Part shown: one piece after another, positions 14,433-23,442 of the stretch
Layout of the letters: the number at the start of each line of letters is the position of its first letter
Position numbering within the stretch: the stretch's first letter is position 1
From: a gamma proteobacterium symbiont of Stewartia floridana
GTDB lineage: Bacteria; Pseudomonadota; Gammaproteobacteria; Chromatiales; Chromatiaceae
Length of the DNA stretch: 37,585 bases
Reading direction: 5' to 3'
NCBI GenBank assembly: GCA_003676145.1
Contig: NAUB01000008.1
Span: 1 to 37,585, forward strand
Position numbers and translations under genes: made by a program
The notes under the pieces: generated by a model
The model's input: the letters and a program-made list of their open reading frames with translations, nothing else
Databases searched by the model: none
Told to the model about the DNA's origin: nothing

Positions 14433-15245
14433 ATGACGGGCGCAAAAGAACTATTACAACAAGGTCAATTAGACCAGGCTTTGGAAACACTACAGCAGTC
14501 GATACGCAACGCACCTTCCGATACCAAGCTGCGAGTCTTCCTGTTTCAGCTACTCTGTGTGATGGGTGCCTGGGAACGGGCACTCAGTCAGCTTCAGGTT
14601 GCCGGTGACATGGACTCGCTCAATCTGCCCATGGCCCAGACCTATCGTGAAGCAATTCGCTGTGAACTGTTCCGACAGGAGGTCTTCAGTGGTGACAAAA
14701 CGCCTCTGATTTTCGGTGATCCCCCGGAATGGACCGCGTTTCTCGTCGAAGCGATGAAACATACCGGCAAAGGGGAGTACAGCCAGGCTGAAAGCCTGCG
14801 CAATCAGGCCTTTGAACTGGCGCCCACCACACCCGGCACAATCGACGGGCAGGCATTTGAGTGGATTGCCGATGCGGACTCACGCCTCGGCCCGATGATC
14901 GAAGCCATCGTCAATGGTCGCTACTACTGGATCCCCATGCAGCGTCTGAAAAAAGTCACCATGGAGGCACCAGAGGATCTGCGTGACATGGTCTGGACAC
15001 CGGCCCAATTGACCTTTGAAAATGAAGGTGAAAGCGTGGCGCTGATCCCAAGCCGTTATCCAGGTACCGAGAGCGCCTCGGAACCGGCACTTAAACTTTC
15101 TCATAAAACAGAGTGGCAGACACCGGCTGAAGGTGTCTACCTTGGACTTGGCCAACGGATGCTGGCCACCGACCAGGATGATTACCCCTTGCTCAATGTC
15201 AGGGAGATACAATTCCAATCCGCAACGGACAGCGAAATTGAATGA
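14433..15245 (+). CDS. tagJ: T6SS accessory protein TagJ (ImpE/SciE family)
   Basis: The protein has 270 residues from the ATG at 14433, which has AGAGAAG upstream; an in-frame TTG 39 nt earlier is less likely. The opening helices (AKELLQQGQLDQALETLQQS, then RVFLFQLLCVMGAWERALSQ) are TPR-like, as in ImpE. The second domain contains WIADADSRLGPMIEAIVNGR, YYWIPMQRLKKV and DMVWTPAQLTFENEGE, which are hallmark ImpE/TagJ segments. In H1-type systems TagJ binds the N-terminus of TssB and assists recognition of the contracted sheath by ClpV. It is cytoplasmic. The gene starts after the terminator gap, so it may need its own promoter; the palindrome AATTACAGTAATT (14286-14298) lies in that gap. Confidence 0.93.
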   Translation: MTGAKELLQQGQLDQALETLQQSIRNAPSDTKLRVFLFQLLCVMGAWERALSQLQVAGDMDSLNLPMAQTYREAIRCELFRQEVFSGDKTPLIFGDPPEWTAFLVEAMKHTGKGEYSQAESLRNQAFELAPTTPGTIDGQAFEWIADADSRLGPMIEAIVNGRYYWIPMQRLKKVTMEAPEDLRDMVWTPAQLTFENEGESVALIPSRYPGTESASEPALKLSHKTEWQTPAEGVYLGLGQRMLATDQDDYPLLNVREIQFQSATDSEIE

Positions 15246-15271
15246 GTCAATGAGGCGGAGATACCACTCAG

Positions 15272-15784
15272 TTGAAGGCCAGTAACCAACAACAACTGCA
15301 ACCATCCCTGCTTGACCGGTTGATCGATGATGAACCCGGCAAGACCAAAGAGTCCCAGGATAAGCGGGTAATCTCCATGCGCCGTCTGCGTCAATCCGTA
15401 TTGCGCGATCTGGCCTGGCTGATGAATACCACCAATCTGGAGACCACCGAGGATCTGGAGGCTTACCCGGAAGTCAGCCACTCGGTCCTCAACTATGGTT
15501 TGGCCGAGTTATCCGGACATCTGGTTTCCGGCCTGGATTTGACCCGACTGGAGAGAATGGTGCGTCAGGCCGTTCAGGATTTCGAGCCGCGCATTCTGCC
15601 GAATTCAGTCAAGGTGCGTTCGGTCCGGGATGCCAGTAAGGAGAGCCATAATCAATTGATGTTTGAGATCGAGGGGCAACTCTGGGCGGTGCCCACTCCG
15701 ACCCACTTGTTGATCAAAACCCAGATAGACCTCGAAGAGGGTGGCGTTACCCTTGCTGACGCCTTTAGTACGGGCATGGAGTAA
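15272..15784 (+). CDS. tssE: T6SS baseplate subunit TssE (gp25-like)
   Basis: The protein has 170 residues. It resembles phage T4 gp25 and forms the baseplate wedge that nucleates sheath polymerisation. Typical segments are PSLLDRLIDDEP near the start, MRRLRQSVLRDLAWLMNT, then YPEVSHSVLNYGLAELSG and QAVQDFEPRILPNSVKVR. The region FEPR is the conserved gp25 core motif. The start is a TTG at 15272, with GAGGCGGAG upstream at a somewhat long spacing; no in-frame ATG exists before the conserved region. It begins 26 nt after tagJ and ends 4 nt before tssF, so translational coupling with tssF is likely. Confidence 0.95.
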   Translation: MKASNQQQLQPSLLDRLIDDEPGKTKESQDKRVISMRRLRQSVLRDLAWLMNTTNLETTEDLEAYPEVSHSVLNYGLAELSGHLVSGLDLTRLERMVRQAVQDFEPRILPNSVKVRSVRDASKESHNQLMFEIEGQLWAVPTPTHLLIKTQIDLEEGGVTLADAFSTGME

Positions 15785-15788
15785 TCAG

Positions 15789-17657
15789 ATGGATCCCCGC
15801 CTGCTCAAATACTATAACCAGGAGTTGCAGTTCATGCGTGAGATGGGCGCGGAGTTCGCCCATGCCTACCCGAAAATCGCCAGTCGCCTCTCGCTGGATG
15901 AATTCGAGTGTGCCGATCCCTATGTAGAGCGTCTGCTGGAGGGTTTCAGTTTTCTCACCGCAAGGATACAGCTGAAACTCGATGAAGAGTTTCCCCGTTT
16001 CACCCAGCACCTGATGGAGCGGGTTTTCCCCCACTATCTCTGCCCCACCCCATCGATGATGGTGGTACAGTTTCAAGTCGACATGCTGGAACCCTCGCTC
16101 ACTGAGGGCTTTCTGCTGCCCAGACACTCCACCATGCGCAGCCGGGTAGGCAAAGGCAGCCACACCGCCTGTATCTATCGTACAGCCCAGGATGTGACAC
16201 TTTGGCCGATCGAAATCCAGAGCGTCGACTATCTGCCAACACCGGCAGCCATCGCCTTGTCCGGTATCGGTAAACAGAACGGTGCCAGAGCGGCAATCCG
16301 TCTCAGACTCAAGACCTCCGGTGATATTCCCTTCAATCATCTTACTCTGGACAAGCTACCGATCTTTTTTACGGGTGGTGACAGTGGTATGCGTGCGTTT
16401 GAAGCAGTTGCCGGCCATACCATGAAGATCGTCGGGCGAGCCGTTGATTCGGATGAATACAGAACCACCACTTCACCACCAGTCCGCATCATGGGCTTCG
16501 AGGAGCATGAGTCACTGCTGCCCCATAGCCTGCGTTCTTTTCAGGGTTACCGATTTTTGTCTGAGTACTTCACCCTGCCGGAACGTTTCATGTTCGTGGA
16601 ACTGAATGACTTGCAGTCTGTGATCAAGGGGTGTGACCAACAGCAACTCGAGTTACTGCTGCTGCTGGACGAAAGTGATCCGGAGTTGGAGAGCGGTATC
16701 AGTGATGCCAACTTTCTACTCAACTGTTCACCGGCCATCAATCTGTTTCCCAAACGGGCGGACCGAATACACCTTAGCGACAAGGCGGCTGAATACCACA
16801 TCCTGCCCGATCGGACACGTCCAATGGATTATGAGGTCTATGATATCGACAACGTGGTCGGATTCGGCACCAACACGGAACAACGCCAGACCTTTCAGGC
16901 CTTCTACGCGAGTAATGATTTCATCGCCTCGGATCAACCCCGCGCCTACTACACCAACCGGCGGGAACCCCGCTTGCTCTCGTCCAAACAGCAACGCGAA
17001 GGGGCTCGCTCCGGGTATATCGGCAGCGAAATCTATATCGCAATCGTCGATGCGGATGAAGCGCCTTTTAACACGGATCTCAGACAGCTTGCAGTAAGCA
17101 CGCTGTGCACAAACCGGGATCTGCCAATGCATATCCCGCTGGGCCAGAGCGGCTCCCCATTCACCCTGGAGAGCAGTACGCCGGTCAATCACATTCGCTG
17201 CATCGGATCACCGACCAGACCAAAACCGACCACACCGCCGGGATCAATCAGCTGGCGCCTGATCAACCATCTTTCACTCAACTATCTCTCCCTGGCCAGT
17301 GAGGACCGGGAGCAGAGTACAGCGGCACTGAAAGACTTTCTACAGCTCTATGCAGACACCAATGATCCTTCGATGCGCAAGCTGATCGAGGGCGTGATTT
17401 CCATCGACTCCAAACCGGTCAACCGACGCCTGCCGAGCCCTGGCCCAATCGCCTTCGGCCACGGTCTGGAGATCACCCTGACGCTTGATGATCTGGCATT
17501 CGAAGGGAGTGGCGCCTTTCTGTTCGGCGCTGTGATGGAGCAGTTTTTCCGAAAATACACCGCAATCAATTCATTTACCGAAACCGTAGTCGTCACACAA
17601 CAGAGGGGAGAGATCAAACGATGGCCAGTAAGGCTGGGTCTGAGAAAAACCCTTTGA
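15789..17657 (+). CDS. tssF: T6SS baseplate subunit TssF
   Basis: The protein has 622 residues from the ATG at 15789, right after the tssE stop; an earlier frame extension overlaps tssE and is not used. The N-terminus is classic TssF: MDPRLLKYYNQELQFMREMG, EFAHAYPKIASRLSLDEFEC, DPYVERLLEGFSFLTARIQL and PRFTQHLMERVFPHYLCPTP. TssF binds TssG and TssE to form the wedge of the cytoplasmic baseplate. The C-terminal segment GLEITLTLDDLAFEGSGAFL, followed by FFRKYTAINSFTETVV, is also conserved. Its last 37 bp overlap the start of tssG, a normal arrangement that suggests coupled translation. Confidence 0.97.
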   Translation: MDPRLLKYYNQELQFMREMGAEFAHAYPKIASRLSLDEFECADPYVERLLEGFSFLTARIQLKLDEEFPRFTQHLMERVFPHYLCPTPSMMVVQFQVDMLEPSLTEGFLLPRHSTMRSRVGKGSHTACIYRTAQDVTLWPIEIQSVDYLPTPAAIALSGIGKQNGARAAIRLRLKTSGDIPFNHLTLDKLPIFFTGGDSGMRAFEAVAGHTMKIVGRAVDSDEYRTTTSPPVRIMGFEEHESLLPHSLRSFQGYRFLSEYFTLPERFMFVELNDLQSVIKGCDQQQLELLLLLDESDPELESGISDANFLLNCSPAINLFPKRADRIHLSDKAAEYHILPDRTRPMDYEVYDIDNVVGFGTNTEQRQTFQAFYASNDFIASDQPRAYYTNRREPRLLSSKQQREGARSGYIGSEIYIAIVDADEAPFNTDLRQLAVSTLCTNRDLPMHIPLGQSGSPFTLESSTPVNHIRCIGSPTRPKPTTPPGSISWRLINHLSLNYLSLASEDREQSTAALKDFLQLYADTNDPSMRKLIEGVISIDSKPVNRRLPSPGPIAFGHGLEITLTLDDLAFEGSGAFLFGAVMEQFFRKYTAINSFTETVVVTQQRGEIKRWPVRLGLRKTL

Positions 17658-18661
17658 GTCTGTTTGACAGACTGCAACAGGCGCCCTATCGCTTCGATTT
17701 CTATCAAGCCATGCGACGCCTGGAGTGCGCCTATCCGGATGAGCCCCGATTGGCGCAGTCCAGACATGCCAAACGGGACAAGATCCGCCTCGGTCAGGAC
17801 CCAACCATGGCCTTTCAACCCTCTACCCTGAACTCATTTCGACAAGGTAAAGGGAGCCTGCCACCGCGCCTGGGTGTCTACTTTTTCGGCCTGTTCGGTC
17901 CCAATGGTCCACTGCCTCTGCATTTAACCGAATTTGTCCATGACCGTCTGCACAACGAACATGATCCGACCCAGGTCGCCTTTCTCGATCATTTTCATCA
18001 CCGCCTGCTGAGTCTTTTCTATCGAGTCTGGGCAGACTGTCAACCCACGGTCAGTTTTGATCGGCCTGAGAATGACCGCTTCGGCGACTATCTGGGATCG
18101 ATGATCGGTATCGGCTCACCCCATCTCAGAGAGCGGGATGAGATGCCGGATCTCGCCAAGCTCCACTATGCCGGTCGCTTCGCCAGCCATCCCCGTAATG
18201 CGGAGGGTCTGGAGGCGGTATTGCAGGATTTTTTCCAGCTACCGGTGCGCATCGATGAGTTTATCGGTGCCTGGATCGACCTGCCTGAAAACAGCCGCTG
18301 TCGATTGGGTGAATCCCTGGAGATCAGCATGCTTGGAACGAATATCATCCTGGGTGACCGGGTCTGGCAGGCACAGCAGAAATTCCGCATCGTACTGGGT
18401 GCCTTGAGCTTCAAGGATTACCAGCGGATGTTACCCGGCGGCAAAAGCCTGAAACGGCTGATCTCCGTGGTAAAAAACTATATCGGTGATGAACAGGATT
18501 GGGAGCTGAACCTGATTCTTCAACAGCCAGAGGTACCACAACTCTGTCTCAATGGCGAAAGTCGTCTCGGCTGGACCAGCTGGCTAGCACAACAACCCCT
18601 GGGGCGGGATGGTGATGACCTGTTCCTGCAACCCCTTGAACTTAGAGGTCTTCACTCATGA
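17621..18661 (+). CDS. tssG: T6SS baseplate subunit TssG
   Basis: The protein has 346 residues. Family segments include RFDFYQAMRRLECAYPDEPR, LGVYFFGLFGPNGPLPLHLT, EFVHDRLHNEHDPTQVAFLD, FHHRLLSLFYRVWAD and GRFASHPRNAEGLEAVLQDF. The FGPNGPLP motif is a strong TssG marker. It makes the wedge core with TssF and links the baseplate to TssK. The gene overlaps tssF by 37 bp at its 5' end and overlaps clpV by 4 bp (ATGA) at its 3' end, so these genes belong to one transcript. Confidence 0.97.
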   Translation: MASKAGSEKNPLSLFDRLQQAPYRFDFYQAMRRLECAYPDEPRLAQSRHAKRDKIRLGQDPTMAFQPSTLNSFRQGKGSLPPRLGVYFFGLFGPNGPLPLHLTEFVHDRLHNEHDPTQVAFLDHFHHRLLSLFYRVWADCQPTVSFDRPENDRFGDYLGSMIGIGSPHLRERDEMPDLAKLHYAGRFASHPRNAEGLEAVLQDFFQLPVRIDEFIGAWIDLPENSRCRLGESLEISMLGTNIILGDRVWQAQQKFRIVLGALSFKDYQRMLPGGKSLKRLISVVKNYIGDEQDWELNLILQQPEVPQLCLNGESRLGWTSWLAQQPLGRDGDDLFLQPLELRGLHS

Positions 18662-21390
18662 GCGAAATCAATCGTGCCGCCCTGTTCGGCAAACTGAACA
18701 GTCTGGGCTACAAGGCCATCGAAAGTGCAACCGTATTTTGCAAGATGCGCGGTAACCCCTATGTGGAGTTGGTTCACTGGATCCACCAGATTCTGCAACT
18801 GCAGGATTCCGATCTGCACCGCATCATCAAGCAGTTCAACCTGGAGCCCTCCCATCTGGCGAAAGACATTACCGAAACCCTGGACACCTTACCCAGGGGA
18901 TCCACCTCGATCTCCGATCTCTCCTCCCATGTGGAAGAGGCTACGGAACGGGGCTGGGTCTACGGCACCTTGATGTTCGGAGACTCCCAGGTTCGAACCG
19001 GTTACCTGATGATCGGCATCCTCAAGACCAACAGCCTGCACAATGCCCTGTTGCGGATCTCTGATCAGTTCAAAAAGCTGAATATCGAAACCCTTACCGA
19101 CCGTTTCAATGAAGTGGTCGAGGGATCACCCGAAGAGGCGATGCGCTCCAACGACGGTTTTCAGGTGGGCGGCGGTGCTGCACCTGGTGAGGCCAGCGAT
19201 GCCATGGCGCCGGCTCAGATGGGCAAGCAACAGGCACTGCAGCAGTTCTCAGTGGATCTCACTGAACGGGCCAGAAATGGAGAAATCGATCCGATTGTGG
19301 GCCGGGATGATGAGATCCGTCAGATCGTCGATATCCTGATGCGCCGACGGCAGAACAATCCGATACTGACCGGTGAGGCCGGTGTGGGTAAGACTGCCGT
19401 CGTCGAGGGCTTCGCGCTGCAGATCGCCAGCGGTGATGTCCCTCCTCCACTGAAAGAGGTCAGCCTGCGAGTGCTCGATGTGGGGCTGTTGCAGGCGGGC
19501 GCCAGCATGAAAGGTGAGTTTGAGAACCGCCTGAAACAGGTAATCGAAGAGGTGCAATCCTCGGAAAAGCCGATCATTCTGTTTATCGATGAGGCCCATA
19601 CATTGATTGGCGCTGGTGGCAGTGCCGGTACCGGTGATGCGGCCAATCTGTTAAAACCGGCTCTGGCCCGAGGCACCTTGAGAACCGTCGCTGCAACCAC
19701 GTGGGCTGAATACAAAAAGTATATCGAGAAGGATCCTGCCCTGACCCGCCGATTTCAGGTGGTGCAGGTTGATGAACCGGATGAGGATCGGGCGATCCGT
19801 ATGATGCGCGGTATGGCTTCAACCCTGGAAGATCACCACCAGGTACAGATACTCGATGAAGCGCTGGACGCTTCGGTAAGGCTCTCTCACCGCTATATAC
19901 CCGCCCGCCAACTGCCGGACAAATCGGTCAGTCTGCTCGATACCACCTGCGCCCGGGTGGCCATCAGTCAGGCCGCGGTTCCCGCCGAGGTGGATGACAG
20001 CCGCCGACGTATCGAGGCGCTGGAGACCGAATTGCAAATTATCGGCCGGGAAAAAGCCATTGGACTCGACACCGAAGAGCGTGAACAGGAGACTCAGGAG
20101 AAACTCGACCAGGAGCGACAACGTCTCGAACAGTTGACCGCCCGCTGGGATGAAGAGAAAGGACTGGTTGAAGAGTTGCTCAACGTACAGCGGCAACTCA
20201 AAGGGGAACCGCTTGAGAGTGATCAAACGACTGACGACGCTGAACAGCAAGCCACTCCTTCCGAGGAAACTGCCGAGGAGCCGGAGGCACCGGCAGCCAG
20301 CAAGGAAGAGTTGCTGGAACGCCTGAACGAGGTCAAAAGCAAGCTCAATGAGTTGCAGGGCGAATCCCCATTGATTCTACCCAGTGTGGATGCCCAGGCA
20401 GTCGCCTCTGTGGTTGGTGACTGGACCGGAATTCCCGTAGGAAGAATGGTGAAGAACGAGATCGAAACCATCCTCAACCTCAGTGACACTCTGGCGAAAC
20501 GGGTGATCGGACAGGATCATGCGCTGGAGATGATCTCACGCCGGGTGCAGACCTCCAGGGCCAACCTGGACAATCCGAATAAGCCGATCGGCGTCTTTAT
20601 GCTGTGCGGCCCCTCCGGTGTGGGTAAGACGGAGACCGGCCTGACCCTGGCAGAATCCCTCTATGGCGGCGAGCAAAATGTCATCACCATCAACATGAGT
20701 GAGTTCCAGGAAGCCCATACCGTCTCAACCCTGAAAGGCGCACCCCCCGGCTATGTGGGCTATGGCGAGGGCGGCATTCTCACCGAGGCGGTCAGACGCA
20801 AACCCTACAGTGTGGTGCTTTTGGATGAGGTGGAGAAGGCCCACCCGGATGTGCACGAGATCTTCTTCCAGGTATTCGACAAAGGCTGGATGGAAGATGG
20901 TGAGGGTCGGCATATCGACTTCAAAAACACTCTGATTCTGCTGACCTCCAACACCGGCACAGAGATGATCGACAACCTGTGCAAGGACCCGGAGCTGATG
21001 CCTGAGCCGGGTGCCATCGCCACCGCTTTGCGGGATCCTCTGCAGAAGGTCTTCCCGGCCGCACTGCTGGGACGCCTGGTGGTCATCCCCTACTACCCAT
21101 TAAGCGATGAAGTACTGGCCAAAGTAGTCCGCCTGCAACTGGGCAGAATCGAATCCCGGATCCTTGAAAACCACGCTATTCCGCTGCAGGTCGATGATGA
21201 TGTGATCAGTTTGATCATCAGCCGTTGCACTGAAGTGGAGAGTGGCGCAAGAATGGTGGATGCGATTCTCACCAACACCATGCTGCCAGAGATCAGCCGA
21301 CATATTCTGATTGAAAAGATGGAGGGCCGATCAATTGGCAATATCCGCATTGGTGTGGAGAATGATGAATTCAGCTATAACTTTTCCTAA
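18658..21390 (+). CDS. clpV: T6SS sheath-recycling AAA+ ATPase ClpV (TssH)
   Basis: The protein has 910 residues. It disassembles contracted TssB/TssC sheaths so that subunits can be reused. The order is an N-terminal Clp-N domain (1 to about 160), a first AAA+ domain with Walker A GEAGVGKT (about 239-246) and Walker B LFIDEAH, a coiled-coil M domain (about 435-560), and a second AAA+ domain with GPSGVGKT (about 651-658) and VVLLDEVEKAHPDV. The N-domain (IESATVFCKMRGNPYVELVH) is of the ClpV type rather than ClpB. An acidic, Glu/Pro/Ala-rich stretch (about 515-550) inside or after the M domain looks like a flexible insertion. The start overlaps the tssG stop. Confidence 0.98.
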   Translation: MSEINRAALFGKLNSLGYKAIESATVFCKMRGNPYVELVHWIHQILQLQDSDLHRIIKQFNLEPSHLAKDITETLDTLPRGSTSISDLSSHVEEATERGWVYGTLMFGDSQVRTGYLMIGILKTNSLHNALLRISDQFKKLNIETLTDRFNEVVEGSPEEAMRSNDGFQVGGGAAPGEASDAMAPAQMGKQQALQQFSVDLTERARNGEIDPIVGRDDEIRQIVDILMRRRQNNPILTGEAGVGKTAVVEGFALQIASGDVPPPLKEVSLRVLDVGLLQAGASMKGEFENRLKQVIEEVQSSEKPIILFIDEAHTLIGAGGSAGTGDAANLLKPALARGTLRTVAATTWAEYKKYIEKDPALTRRFQVVQVDEPDEDRAIRMMRGMASTLEDHHQVQILDEALDASVRLSHRYIPARQLPDKSVSLLDTTCARVAISQAAVPAEVDDSRRRIEALETELQIIGREKAIGLDTEEREQETQEKLDQERQRLEQLTARWDEEKGLVEELLNVQRQLKGEPLESDQTTDDAEQQATPSEETAEEPEAPAASKEELLERLNEVKSKLNELQGESPLILPSVDAQAVASVVGDWTGIPVGRMVKNEIETILNLSDTLAKRVIGQDHALEMISRRVQTSRANLDNPNKPIGVFMLCGPSGVGKTETGLTLAESLYGGEQNVITINMSEFQEAHTVSTLKGAPPGYVGYGEGGILTEAVRRKPYSVVLLDEVEKAHPDVHEIFFQVFDKGWMEDGEGRHIDFKNTLILLTSNTGTEMIDNLCKDPELMPEPGAIATALRDPLQKVFPAALLGRLVVIPYYPLSDEVLAKVVRLQLGRIESRILENHAIPLQVDDDVISLIISRCTEVESGARMVDAILTNTMLPEISRHILIEKMEGRSIGNIRIGVENDEFSYNFS

Positions 21391-21424
21391 GGCCAAGTAA
21401 CAGTAGATAGAAGCAGCGAAATCG

Positions 21425-22972
21425 ATGTACTCTGACAGCAACAGTGCAACCATCACCTTGACGGTAAGCCTCAAAGCAGGCTCTGCGCCGGCGCAACCCA
21501 TGTCGACCACCTTTGACCAACAGGGTGGTTCGATCGGGCGACGAGATGAGAATGATTGGGTGCTGCCCGATCCTGAGCGTTTCATCTCCGGGCGTCATGC
21601 ACTGATCTTTTACAGTGAAAATGCCTTTCATCTTACTGATACCAGTTCCAACGGGGTTTTCATCAATCGTTCCGCCACTGCCCTGGGTAAGGACAATGTC
21701 ATCAAACTGGAGGATGGGGACACCATTGGGATTGGTGACTATGAGATCAGCGTATCCCTACCCCAGGCTGAGAGCTTGGCAGCGGATGATTTCGATAACC
21801 TGGATGATCCCTTTGCGCAGATGTCAGAGCAACTGGCCGGTGAGCCAGAAAGCGTGGAAACGCCGCCCATTGACACAGCGGCAGATCTGCACCAACCTGC
21901 CGAAGAACCCGTCTATACCCTGGATGAACCGGATCCTTCCGAGTTGGTGGTCGAGCAGTCAAGCGATGAGGTATCCCCTACTCCCCTGTCACAAACGGAT
22001 CATACGTCTGATCTGAATGCCTATTTCAACCAACCGACACCGATCCCCGAAGATTGGGATCTGGATGAATCACCGTCTGGCGCCATACCGGCCGATGAGC
22101 CAATCCCCTCAGCCGAGATCCTGCCGCCACTGGACGATCAAGCCGAATCCCAGGCCCCGTTTCCCGATTCCCAAGCCGTTGGCAAAGAGGAATCGGCCGC
22201 TCCGGCGCTTTCCCAGGAATCGATACCACGCCCGGGCCTGAAGACAAAACCGCCGGCGCAACCGAGCAGCCCACCACAGAGCGCCCCCCAAAGCAGCCCG
22301 CCGCCGGCACCTAAACCGGTCACTGCCACAGCTGGCACGGCAAGTGATGACGCGGGTTTACGCCAGGCGCTGGCGTCAGGATTGGGTGTCCCGGAGTCCT
22401 ACCTGGAGGGAATCTCCCTGGCTGATCTGTTAGGGAATCTGGGCAGTGCGATGCGGGCGAATGTTGAAGGCACCATGTCGATTCTGCGCGCCAGAGCCCA
22501 GATGAAGGGTGAATTCCGCATGTCGCAAACCATGATTCAGCCGGTGGAGAATAACCCGCTCAAGTTCTCCATCAATACTGAAGATGCCCTACGGCATCTG
22601 GTCAACCCCAGCCAGAAGAGTGGCTATCTTCCACCCCTGAATGCCATTGAAGAGGCGCATGAGGATATCGAAGCCCACATGCTGGCTGTGATGGTCGGTA
22701 TGCAGGCCGCCCTGCAAGTGGTGTTGCAGCGCTTTAAACCGGAGATTCTGGAGAAGCGGCTTGGTCAATCCGCACTGCTGGAGAAGCTGCCTCTCTATCG
22801 TCACGCAAAAACCTGGGATCTGTTCACTGAACTCTACAGCGAAATCGCTGTGGAGGCGGAAGATGACTTCCACCAGCTGTTCGGCCGCACTTTTTCCCAG
22901 GCCTATGAAGAGCAGATCCGACGCCTGGAAGCTCTGAAACATACTGATCCCAATTTAGATAAAAGGTTTTAA
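21425..22972 (+). CDS. tagH: FHA-domain T6SS regulator TagH (Fha/ImpI)
   Basis: The protein has 515 residues. The N-terminal FHA domain (about 30-115) shows the phosphothreonine-binding loops: SIGRRDENDWVLPDP, then SGRHALIFY and the DTSSNGVFIN loop. The arginine, SxRH and N residues are present, so binding of a phospho-peptide is expected. A long acidic and Pro-rich linker (about 120-300) follows. A conserved T6SS FHA C-terminal domain (about 315-510) contains LASGLGVPESYLEGISLADL and FGRTFSQAYEEQIRRLEALK. In H1-type systems Fha1 is phosphorylated by PpkA, dephosphorylated by PppA, and promotes assembly. PppA is encoded downstream but the kinase is not in this window. It lies 34 nt after clpV. 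Confidence 0.95.
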   Translation: MYSDSNSATITLTVSLKAGSAPAQPMSTTFDQQGGSIGRRDENDWVLPDPERFISGRHALIFYSENAFHLTDTSSNGVFINRSATALGKDNVIKLEDGDTIGIGDYEISVSLPQAESLAADDFDNLDDPFAQMSEQLAGEPESVETPPIDTAADLHQPAEEPVYTLDEPDPSELVVEQSSDEVSPTPLSQTDHTSDLNAYFNQPTPIPEDWDLDESPSGAIPADEPIPSAEILPPLDDQAESQAPFPDSQAVGKEESAAPALSQESIPRPGLKTKPPAQPSSPPQSAPQSSPPPAPKPVTATAGTASDDAGLRQALASGLGVPESYLEGISLADLLGNLGSAMRANVEGTMSILRARAQMKGEFRMSQTMIQPVENNPLKFSINTEDALRHLVNPSQKSGYLPPLNAIEEAHEDIEAHMLAVMVGMQAALQVVLQRFKPEILEKRLGQSALLEKLPLYRHAKTWDLFTELYSEIAVEAEDDFHQLFGRTFSQAYEEQIRRLEALKHTDPNLDKRF

Positions 22973-22980
22973 AGAAAGAG

Positions 22981-23433
22981 ATGATGAAAAAACTCTTGCT
23001 CGTTATTGGACTTGTAACAATTTTTATTGCATCAGGTTGTTCCAGCGTATCCAGTGTAAAGGCCTCTCTGAATGCCGATAAGGGGGTCAACCCGGATATC
23101 AATGGCAGACCATCACCTATCGTTGCAAGAATCTACGAATTGAAGTCGCTGAGTGTTTTCAATAATGCGGATTTCTTCAATCTTTTCGAACAGGATGTGG
23201 CCCTGTTGGGTGATGAAATGCTGATGCGCGATGAACTTCACTTTCAGCCAGGAGAGAGCAAATTGCTTGAGCGTGAATTGCAGCCTGACACCAGATACCT
23301 TGGCGTCATTGGTGCCTACCGGGATATCGAAAACGCCACATGGCGCCGTACCATCGAGATCGATGTGAACGATGAAACAGCCTTTGTGATAGAGTTCGGT
23401 AAGAGCGGCATCAACATCCTGAAAAACAAATAA
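22981..23433 (+). CDS. tssJ: T6SS outer-membrane lipoprotein TssJ
   Basis: The protein has 150 residues. Its signal peptide (MMKKLLLVIGLVTIFI) ends in the lipobox ASGC, with the acylated cysteine near residue 20. The body follows the TssJ transthyretin-like pattern: PSPIVARIYELKSLSVFNNA, then FFNLFEQDVALLGDEMLMRD, ELHFQPGESKLLERELQPDT and RYLGVIGAYRDIENATWRRT. TssJ anchors the TssM periplasmic domain to the outer membrane. There are two adjacent ATG codons (22981 and 22984) and either may start the protein. It is 8 nt after tagH and 9 nt before tssK. Confidence 0.96.
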   Translation: MMKKLLLVIGLVTIFIASGCSSVSSVKASLNADKGVNPDINGRPSPIVARIYELKSLSVFNNADFFNLFEQDVALLGDEMLMRDELHFQPGESKLLERELQPDTRYLGVIGAYRDIENATWRRTIEIDVNDETAFVIEFGKSGINILKNK

Positions 23434-23442
23434 GAGAAGCCC

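Noticed and set aside
15741-15788. N-terminal extension of TssF
   Set aside because: It overlaps the end of tssE; the family N-terminus MDPRLLKYYNQEL starts at the ATG at 15789.
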